Part shown: in pieces, positions 1 to 4,115 of the stretch
How the letters are laid out: each line of letters begins with the position of its first letter
Numbering within the stretch: the first letter of the stretch is position 1
Assembly: GCA_947443815.1 (NCBI GenBank)
Contig: CANEXR010000019.1
Span: 1-20,522, forward strand
From: Flavobacteriaceae bacterium
GTDB taxonomy: Bacteria > Bacteroidota > Bacteroidia > Flavobacteriales > Flavobacteriaceae
Direction: 5' to 3'
Length of the DNA: 20,522 nucleotides
Notes under the pieces: model-generated
What the model was told of the DNA's origin: nothing
The model's input: only the letters and a program-made list of their open reading frames with translations
Database searches by the model: none
Translations under genes and position numbers: made by a program

Positions 1-25
1 CGGTACTTGCTCCTATCCCTCACAC
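1..25 (+). repeat. Tail end of an extragenic hairpin repeat (partial copy)
   Basis: Bases 7-20 are a perfect 14-bp inverted match to bases 131-144 in the complete copy at 126-220. This is therefore probably the 3' tail of another copy in the opposite orientation, cut off by the window edge. Only the tail is visible, so the assignment rests on that one match. Confidence 0.5.
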
Positions 26-125
26 AAAAAATACCATCCCGAAAATTGGAAAAAAAATTCCATTTTAAAATAGCTTCAAAACAAAAAATATTTTTTCCTA
101 TAAACGTTAAGAATACTACCGATTT

Positions 126-220
126 GCATTAGGGATAGGAGCAATTGTTTGAGCTCTTTTTGTGCAATGCAATGAAACAAAAAAGCGAGTGCGGATAGCC
201 CGACCCAAAGGGGAATGCCC
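126..220 (-). repeat. Extragenic hairpin repeat, copy A (95 bp)
   Basis: This 95-bp non-coding element is read on the minus strand. Its ends pair with each other (GCATT at 126-130 with AATGC at 214-218). Its middle carries a T-run and an A-run able to fold back (about 154-161 with 178-186). It shares a 10-bp core, GGGTCGGGCT on its own strand (197-206), and a tail close to CAATCCCT with the 95-bp element at 1442-1536. I infer a REP-like repeat of Bacteroidota intergenic regions. No ORF or insertion-sequence ends are visible. Confidence 0.6.
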
Positions 221-330
221 AAAATATACTTTCACAGAATTAATTTAAATTTATTTTAAAACTATTGTAACTTTTTAGTAACTCCATACGTATAACCACT
301 TGTACACTTAAAAATTGAGGAGACAACAAC
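221..330 (+). promoter_or_regulatory. rpoD leader with an unusual Shine-Dalgarno
   Basis: This AT-rich leader lies directly upstream of rpoD. It contains AGGAG at 318-322, eight bases before the ATG at 331, which is a good Shine-Dalgarno. Other genes in this window mostly have A-rich leaders without one. GAGACAAC occurs at 320-327 and again just after the start codon, as a direct repeat flanking the initiation site. I could not find a convincing TAnnTTTG box, so the promoter is not placed. Confidence 0.5.
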
Positions 331-1194
331 ATGAGACAACTTAAAATTACCAAGCAGGTTACCAATCGTGAAACTGCTTCATTAGACAAATATTTACAAG
401 AAATTGGAAAAGTTGACCTTATTACCGCTGACGAAGAAGTAGAATTAGCTCAAAAAATTAAAGCGGGCGACCAAAGAGCCTTAGAGAAATTGACAAAAGC
501 AAATTTACGTTTCGTAGTTTCGGTAGCCAAACAATATCAAAATCAAGGATTAACACTTCCCGATTTGATTAATGAAGGAAATTTAGGATTGATAAAAGCA
601 GCACAACGTTTTGACGAGACCCGTGGTTTCAAATTCATTTCGTATGCCGTTTGGTGGATTCGTCAATCTATTTTGCAAGCTTTGGCAGAACAATCTCGTA
701 TCGTTCGTTTGCCTTTGAACAAAATTGGTTCTATCAATAAAATCAACAAAATGTACGCTTTATTAGAGCAATCTAACGAACGTCCACCATCTGCTGAGGA
801 AATTGCAAAAGAACTTGACATGACCGTAAATGATGTGAAAGAGTCTATGAAAAACTCTGGCCGTCACTTATCCATGGATGCACCTCTTGTAGAAGGAGAA
901 GATTCTAACCTTTATGATGTATTGCGTTCCGGCGAATCTCCAAATCCAGACCGAGAATTAATCCACGAATCATTGCGTACTGAAATCGAGCGTTCATTAG
1001 AAACATTAACTCCTAGAGAGGCTGATGTTGTTCGTTTGTACTTTGGTCTTGGTGATCAACACCCAATGACATTAGAGGAAATTGGAGAAACTTTCGACTT
1101 AACTCGTGAACGTGTTCGTCAAATTAAAGAAAAAGCTATCCGTAGATTGAAACACACTTCAAGAAGTAAAATATTGAAAACGTATTTAGGGTAA
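331..1194 (+). CDS. rpoD: RNA polymerase primary sigma factor RpoD/SigA
   Basis: Primary (housekeeping) sigma-70 factor that directs core RNA polymerase to promoters. At 287 aa it has the compact form typical of Bacteroidota, without region 1.1 and without the long non-conserved insert of proteobacterial RpoD. Region 1.2 covers about residues 15-50. Region 2 covers about 58-115 and includes the core-binding and -10 melting segment (DLINEGNLGLIKAAQRFD, then YAVWWIRQ). Region 3 spans about 130-200. Region 4 has a helix-turn-helix at about 245-275 (TLEEIGETFDLTRERVRQI). The ATG at 331 follows an AGGAG at 318-322. The gene is monocistronic, with its own terminator-like hairpins downstream. These sigma factors recognise the unusual TAnnTTTG/TTG promoters, matching boxes seen before rpe, mraZ and the gene at 20285. 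Identity is very secure. Confidence 0.98.
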   Translation: MRQLKITKQVTNRETASLDKYLQEIGKVDLITADEEVELAQKIKAGDQRALEKLTKANLRFVVSVAKQYQNQGLTLPDLINEGNLGLIKAAQRFDETRGFKFISYAVWWIRQSILQALAEQSRIVRLPLNKIGSINKINKMYALLEQSNERPPSAEEIAKELDMTVNDVKESMKNSGRHLSMDAPLVEGEDSNLYDVLRSGESPNPDRELIHESLRTEIERSLETLTPREADVVRLYFGLGDQHPMTLEEIGETFDLTRERVRQIKEKAIRRLKHTSRSKILKTYLG

Positions 1195-1255
1195 TTTAAA
1201 ATATCCCAAATTAAAATTTTTAAATACTTTAATTTTTAAATCTTTTAATTCAAAG

Positions 1256-1328
1256 TAAACAACAGTCTGATTAACTGTTCGTTTTTTGATTGATGATTGA
1301 AACTCCGGCTGATTACCGGAGTTTTGTT
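1256..1328 (+). terminator. Tandem terminator hairpins after rpoD
   Basis: Two hairpins follow rpoD. The first pairs AACAGT (1261-1266) with ACTGTT (1274-1279) and is followed by a T-run. The second pairs 1300-1308 with 1316-1324 (a 9-bp stem with CTCCGG/CCGGAG) and is followed by TTTGTTCTTTT. Both have the same seven-base loop, CTGATTA. The second has the classic form of an intrinsic terminator. Confidence 0.75.
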
Positions 1329-1388
1329 CTTTTATCAAACAAAACTCCAGTCTATTCGCATAAATGCTCGGATTTCCAGAGTTTTGTT
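1318..1388. repeat. Overlapping inverted repeats sharing the terminator arm
   Basis: GGAGTTTTGTT (1318-1328) is a perfect 11-bp inverted repeat of 1338-1348. The latter region (1338-1347) is also a perfect 10-bp inverted repeat of GAGTTTTGTT at 1379-1388. The arms overlap the stem of the preceding terminator, so these foldings exclude one another. This may be a duplicated and diverged terminator. Confidence 0.5.
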
Positions 1389-1441
1389 TTAATCTGAATT
1401 CATTTCAAATCTATTGAACCTATTCCTATTTCAAATCATTT

Positions 1442-1536
1442 GGGCGTAATCCTTCGTAAAAACTTCGGGTCGGGCTTTTCGTTGCCCTCTTTTTATTTAA
1501 AAAAACAAAAAGGATTTCCACTTCAATCCCTTACGC
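1442..1536 (+). repeat. Extragenic hairpin repeat, copy B (95 bp)
   Basis: This copy has the same 95-bp length as copy A and the opposite orientation. Its termini pair as GCGTAA (1444-1449) with TTACGC (1531-1536). Copy A pairs a different sequence at the same place, so pairing is kept while the sequence changes. The shared core GGGTCGGGCT is at 1467-1476. The centre has CTTTTT (about 1489-1494) facing AAAAAG (about 1507-1512), then GGATTTCCACTTCAATCCC. Confidence 0.65.
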
Positions 1537-1559
1537 AATATACGGACAACACATCATCT

Positions 1560-1598
1560 CCTTCTTAGTACGGACAACTCGCGAGTTGTCCCTTCTTA
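1560..1598. repeat. 20-bp perfect palindrome with flanking direct repeats
   Basis: GGACAACTCGCGAGTTGTCC at 1572-1591 is a perfect 20-bp palindrome. CCTTCTTA occurs at 1560-1567 and again at 1591-1598, bracketing it as an 8-bp direct repeat. TACGGACAAC at 1569-1578 is also present at 1541-1550. It lies about 40 bp upstream of the rpe -7 box. It could be an operator for a dimeric regulator or a mobile-type palindromic repeat; sequence alone cannot decide. Confidence 0.55.
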
Positions 1599-1607
1599 AC
1601 AAAAAAA

Positions 1608-1640
1608 TTTTCGCCAATTGCTCTAAAAAAACTACTTTTG
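1608..1640 (+). promoter_or_regulatory. rpe promoter, flavobacterial type
   Basis: TACTTTTG at 1633-1640 matches the Bacteroidota -7 consensus TAnnTTTG exactly. About 19 bases upstream lies a TTTTCG at 1608-1613, a weak -33 candidate. A better TTG at 1618-1620 is only 12 bases away, which is short for the known 17-23 spacing. Transcription would start near 1647, giving a leader of about 15 nt. Confidence 0.6.
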
Positions 1641-1661
1641 CACAAACAATTGAACTACACC

Positions 1662-2324
1662 ATGAAGAATACACTTATTGCACCATCAGTACTAGCTGCT
1701 GATTTTGCTAATCTGCAACGCGACATCGAAATGATTAATAACAGCGAAGCCGATTGGTTTCATATTGATATCATGGATGGCGTTTTTGTTCCAAATATTT
1801 CTTTCGGAATGCCTGTTTTGGAAGCGATTTCTAGACATGCAAAAAAAACGATTGATGTACACTTAATGATTGTAGATCCAGATCGATACATCAAGACTTT
1901 TGCTGATTTAGGAGCAAATATCTTATGTGTTCATTATGAAGCTTGCACCCATTTACACAGAACCCTGCAAGCCATTAAAGCCGAAGGTATGAAAGCTGGC
2001 GTAGCCTTAAATCCACATACAAATATTGACCTTTTAGAAGATGTAATCAATGATATCGATTTGGTTTGTATCATGAGTGTGAATCCAGGTTTTGGCGGTC
2101 AATCTTTTATAGAAAACACTTATGCTAAGGTTCAAAAATTAAAAGATTTAATTACCAGAAAAGGAGCTAATACAATTATAGAAATTGATGGTGGTGTTAC
2201 TAATAAAAATGCAAAACAACTTGTAGAAGCTGGAGCTGATGTTCTTGTGGCGGGAAGTTATGTTTTTAAGGCAGAAAACCCAACACAAACTATTGCCGAT
2301 TTAAAAATGATCACTAGAGTTTAA
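1662..2324 (+). CDS. rpe: Ribulose-phosphate 3-epimerase
   Basis: Interconverts D-ribulose 5-phosphate and D-xylulose 5-phosphate in the pentose phosphate pathway. It is a single TIM barrel of 220 aa, the usual family length. Family features are clear: IAPSVLAADF at residues 6-15, HIDIMDG at 34-40 with metal ligands His34 and catalytic Asp36, His67 in DVHLMI, the phosphate-binding VNPGFGGQSF at 140-149, and Asp176 in EIDGGV. The ATG at 1662 is preferred over the upstream in-frame TTG at 1638, because that TTG lies inside the -7 promoter box and conserved sequence begins right after the ATG. The TAA stop directly abuts the stop codon of the convergent peptidase gene. Confidence 0.97.
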   Translation: MKNTLIAPSVLAADFANLQRDIEMINNSEADWFHIDIMDGVFVPNISFGMPVLEAISRHAKKTIDVHLMIVDPDRYIKTFADLGANILCVHYEACTHLHRTLQAIKAEGMKAGVALNPHTNIDLLEDVINDIDLVCIMSVNPGFGGQSFIENTYAKVQKLKDLITRKGANTIIEIDGGVTNKNAKQLVEAGADVLVAGSYVFKAENPTQTIADLKMITRV

Positions 2325-3125
2325 CTATTTTTCTTTAAAATTAAGCATGGTTTGAACATGTGCAAATAATTCAGGATGCGTTATTTTAAAAACATGCGGA
2401 GTTTCAAAAAAATGTTCTAAGATTACTGATAGAAATTCAAATTGATTTTCATAGGCATAGGCTCTAAAATAACCTTTATTAAGTAACTCATGATTTAGTT
2501 TTTCGTCATTATAGTATTTTACTGCTTTATTAAATGCATCAAAAAAAAGTATCGCACTTGGTGTATTTGTTTTTAGGCAGGTAAAATGAAGAATATGTGA
2601 AAATTCATGCAGTCCTAAATTAATATTATCATTAGTCGTTGAATGGCCTAATATAAAATCTTCCCACGAAAAAACTACTGCTTTCATTCTTGGATTAAAC
2701 TCTCCTTTGTGATAGTTTTGGTTTAGAGTTGAATAATAAGTGGTGGGATAAATTATTATTTTGGTAAACAACGGACTTAAATAATCTCTCATTCCAAAAG
2801 TCAGCATCACATAAGTCCCTGCAATAAGTAGTTGCATTTCCTCTGTAATGGTATTATCTTTTCCTATAAATTCATAATTAGAGATGAATTCTTTGACGCG
2901 ATGTTCAAAGTATTTTTTACGTCTAATGGATAATCTGGCATAGAATCCAAAATTATTTTTCAAAAAGAGCTTATGATTTTCGGCTATTTTTTTGGGAAAC
3001 GGATACCAATGAATATATAATGGTTTTTCAAAAAGCAGTAAATAGGTAGGTTCTATTACTCTAAAAATGATTGCAACAACAAATATGCTTCCGAAAATTA
3101 AAGAAATTAAAAACTGCATTGTCAT
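2325..3125 (-). CDS. M90 (MtfA-like) zinc metallopeptidase, membrane-anchored
   Basis: A predicted zinc peptidase of the MtfA/M90 family, 266 aa, close to the length of E. coli MtfA. The zinc site is visible as HEFSH at residues 173-177 (HExxH, with catalytic Glu174). A downstream segment, ENQFEFLSVILEHFFETP, contains the likely third ligand Glu230. Unlike cytosolic E. coli MtfA, the N-terminus (residues about 4-21) is a hydrophobic stretch that predicts a membrane anchor. The family is known from MtfA, which binds the Mlc repressor in enterobacteria, but there is no sign of that pathway here and the substrate is unknown. The gene is convergent with rpe, with no intergenic base between the stops, and lies downstream of a tRNA terminator, so it probably has its own promoter. 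Family call is good; function is open. Confidence 0.85.
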   Translation of the reverse strand: MTMQFLISLIFGSIFVVAIIFRVIEPTYLLLFEKPLYIHWYPFPKKIAENHKLFLKNNFGFYARLSIRRKKYFEHRVKEFISNYEFIGKDNTITEEMQLLIAGTYVMLTFGMRDYLSPLFTKIIIYPTTYYSTLNQNYHKGEFNPRMKAVVFSWEDFILGHSTTNDNINLGLHEFSHILHFTCLKTNTPSAILFFDAFNKAVKYYNDEKLNHELLNKGYFRAYAYENQFEFLSVILEHFFETPHVFKITHPELFAHVQTMLNFKEK

Positions 3126-3144
3126 ATTTACGTTTTTTTTCCAA

Positions 3145-3191
3145 ATGAAAAAGCTTCAAAACAATCAAATTACTTGAAATTATTTTGAAGC
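3145..3191 (-). terminator. Terminator downstream of tRNA-Arg
   Basis: On the minus strand GCTTCAAAA (3183-3191) pairs with TTTTGAAGC (3153-3161) across a 21-nt loop. It is followed by TTTTTCATTT, which is a U-tract in the transcript. It begins about seven bases after the tRNA 3' end, so it probably ends the tRNA transcript before the peptidase gene. Confidence 0.7.
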
Positions 3192-3197
3192 CTTTTG

Positions 3198-3271
3198 TGA
3201 CCACGGCAGGGTTCGAACCTGCAACCCTCAGAGTCGAAATCTGATATTCTATCCAGTTGAACTACGCAGTC
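3198..3271 (-). tRNA. tRNA-Arg (anticodon TCG)
   Basis: A complete 74-nt cloverleaf reads on the minus strand. The acceptor is GACTGCG paired with CGTGGTC, including two G-T pairs, with discriminator A. The D arm is GTTC/GAAT, the anticodon stem TCAGA/TCTGA, the loop TTTCGAC, the variable loop GGGTT, and the T arm GCAGG-TTCGAAC-CCTGC. Positions 34-36 are TCG, which reads CGA and so arginine. The CCA end is not encoded (the gene is followed by CAAA), so it must be added enzymatically. Confidence 0.95.
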
Positions 3272-3278
3272 ATTCTAT

Positions 3279-3320
3279 TAGATTGTTGGCTTCAGGTTTA
3301 AAACTAGAATCAACAATCTA
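3279..3320 (-). repeat. Inverted repeat between yqeY and tRNA-Arg
   Basis: TAGATTGTTG (3279-3288) and CAACAATCTA (3311-3320) form a perfect 10-bp inverted repeat with a 22-nt spacer, filling most of the gap between the yqeY stop and the tRNA. No U-tract follows on the minus strand, so it is not a standard intrinsic terminator. It could be a processing hairpin if both genes share a transcript. Confidence 0.45.
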
Positions 3321-3331
3321 TTTATGTATTA

Positions 3332-3781
3332 TTATGTCAATAATTTTTTTACGATAGTAGAAATTGTTTTTCCCTCAGCAGTACCTCCTAATTGAGCGGC
3401 TGCTAATCCCATAACTTTACCCATTGATGCAATACCGGCTGCTCCAGTTTCTGCAATGATTTTTGCCACTACAGCTTCTACTTCTTCCTCGCTTAATTGC
3501 GCTGGTAAGAATTTTTCAATAACTGCAATTTGTGCTAATTCTGGTGCTGCTAAATCCAAACGATTCTGTTCGGTGAAGATTTTGGCGCTATCTTTACGTG
3601 TTTTTACCAATTTTTGAAGTAATTTTATTTCTTCATCTGCGGTAATTTCTTCTTTAGAACCTGATGCTGTTTGCGCTAGTAGAATTTCAGATTTAATGGC
3701 TCTTAAAGCTTCTAGTGCTACTGTATCTTTGGCTCTCATGGCGGTTTTAATTTCGTCCATGATTTGTATTGATAAACTCAT
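3332..3781 (-). CDS. YqeY/GatB-domain protein
   Basis: A 149-aa protein of the YqeY family, which resembles the C-terminal tRNA-interacting domain of GatB, the amidotransferase subunit that makes Gln-tRNA and Asn-tRNA. The whole length fits the family: a helical N-terminus (MDEIKTAMRAKDTVALEALRAIKSEI, shown here in part as residues 8-33), a central TRKDSAKIF segment, IEKFLPAQLSEEEV near residue 90, and a C-terminal GKVMGLAA...GGTAEGK. A stand-alone function is not established; a tRNA-related role is family inference. The start at 3781 is the ATG that gives the usual N-terminus. It lies downstream of ftsZ in the same direction but is separated by a strong terminator and a 143-bp repeat, so it is probably transcribed separately. 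Confidence 0.9.
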   Translation of the reverse strand: MSLSIQIMDEIKTAMRAKDTVALEALRAIKSEILLAQTASGSKEEITADEEIKLLQKLVKTRKDSAKIFTEQNRLDLAAPELAQIAVIEKFLPAQLSEEEVEAVVAKIIAETGAAGIASMGKVMGLAAAQLGGTAEGKTISTIVKKLLT

Positions 3782-3804
3782 ATTCTTTATTATTAATTTG
3801 GGTT

Positions 3805-3827
3805 AATCAACTCTTTTGGGTTGATTG
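3805..3827. repeat. Small inverted repeat before yqeY
   Basis: AATCAAC and GTTGATT form a 7-bp stem about 25-45 bases upstream of the yqeY start codon, which would place it in the yqeY leader or promoter. Nothing else supports a role. Confidence 0.3.
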
Positions 3828-3856
3828 TTGAATGCTACTTTGATAACGATTTTTTT

Positions 3857-3999
3857 GCCCCAGATGGAAATGGAAAGCCTTTTTAGACAAAAAAGTATTT
3901 TTTCTTGAACTAGAAAAGCGACCAAAGGAAGCTCTTTCTGGTTTTTAGAAAAAAACGTTTATGGCAAAAAGCTTGTAATGTACAGCTGGATTAAGGCTC
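3857..3999. repeat. Extragenic long-hairpin repeat, copy D (143 bp)
   Basis: The element begins GCCCCAGATGG and ends CTGGATTAAGGCTC. An outer stem pairs 3875-3884 with 3966-3974 (AAG(C)CTTTTT with AAAAAGCTT). A middle stem pairs TTTTTTCT with AGAAAAAA (about 3898-3905 with 3947-3955). An inner stem pairs AGAAAAGC (3912-3919) with GCTCTTTCT (3931-3939). Its left arm, GGAAATGGAAAGCCTTTTT, resembles the reverse complement of the copy B tail (GGGATTGAAGTGGAAATCCTTTTT, shortened), so it is probably a longer relative of the 95-bp repeats. No transposase is present. Confidence 0.55.
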
Positions 4000-4052
4000 T
4001 GCAAATTTAGAAAATTTAACTGGGATTAACAATAGAATATCTTTTGCTAATG

Positions 4053-4093
4053 GAACAAAAAATAACCCGAAAAATAGGATGCCTTTTCGGGTT
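4053..4093 (-). terminator. dcw operon terminator after ftsZ
   Basis: On the minus strand AACCCGAAAA (4084-4093) pairs with TTTTCGGGTT (4064-4073), a perfect 10-bp stem with a 10-nt loop, followed by ATTTTTTG. It lies 22 bases after the ftsZ stop. This is the clearest intrinsic terminator in the window and marks the 3' end of the division operon. Confidence 0.9.
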
Positions 4094-4115
4094 GTTTTGG
4101 TTTGGTCTTAGTTAG

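Larger units (their letters stand above)
1195..1661. other. Intergenic region rpoD-rpe, no gene seen
   Basis: This 467-bp gap contains, in order, an AT-rich stretch (1195-1255), the terminator hairpins (1256-1388), a low-complexity spacer, repeat copy B (1442-1536), a 20-bp palindrome (1572-1591) and the rpe promoter (about 1608-1645). No ORF with protein-like composition is present. Confidence 0.7.
3782..4115. other. Intergenic region ftsZ-yqeY, no gene seen
   Basis: This 334-bp gap holds a short inverted repeat next to yqeY, the large hairpin repeat at 3857-3999, an unremarkable AT-rich stretch (4000-4050) and the ftsZ terminator (4053-4093). I found no TAnnTTTG box for yqeY. Confidence 0.6.

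Noticed and set aside
1638..1661. Upstream TTG start for rpe that would add eight residues
   Set aside because: The TTG overlaps the exact TAnnTTTG promoter box at 1633-1640, and family conservation begins at the ATG at 1662.
3857..3999. CRISPR array or insertion sequence after ftsZ
   Set aside because: There is no set of regularly spaced identical repeats and no transposase frame. The structure is one nested hairpin.
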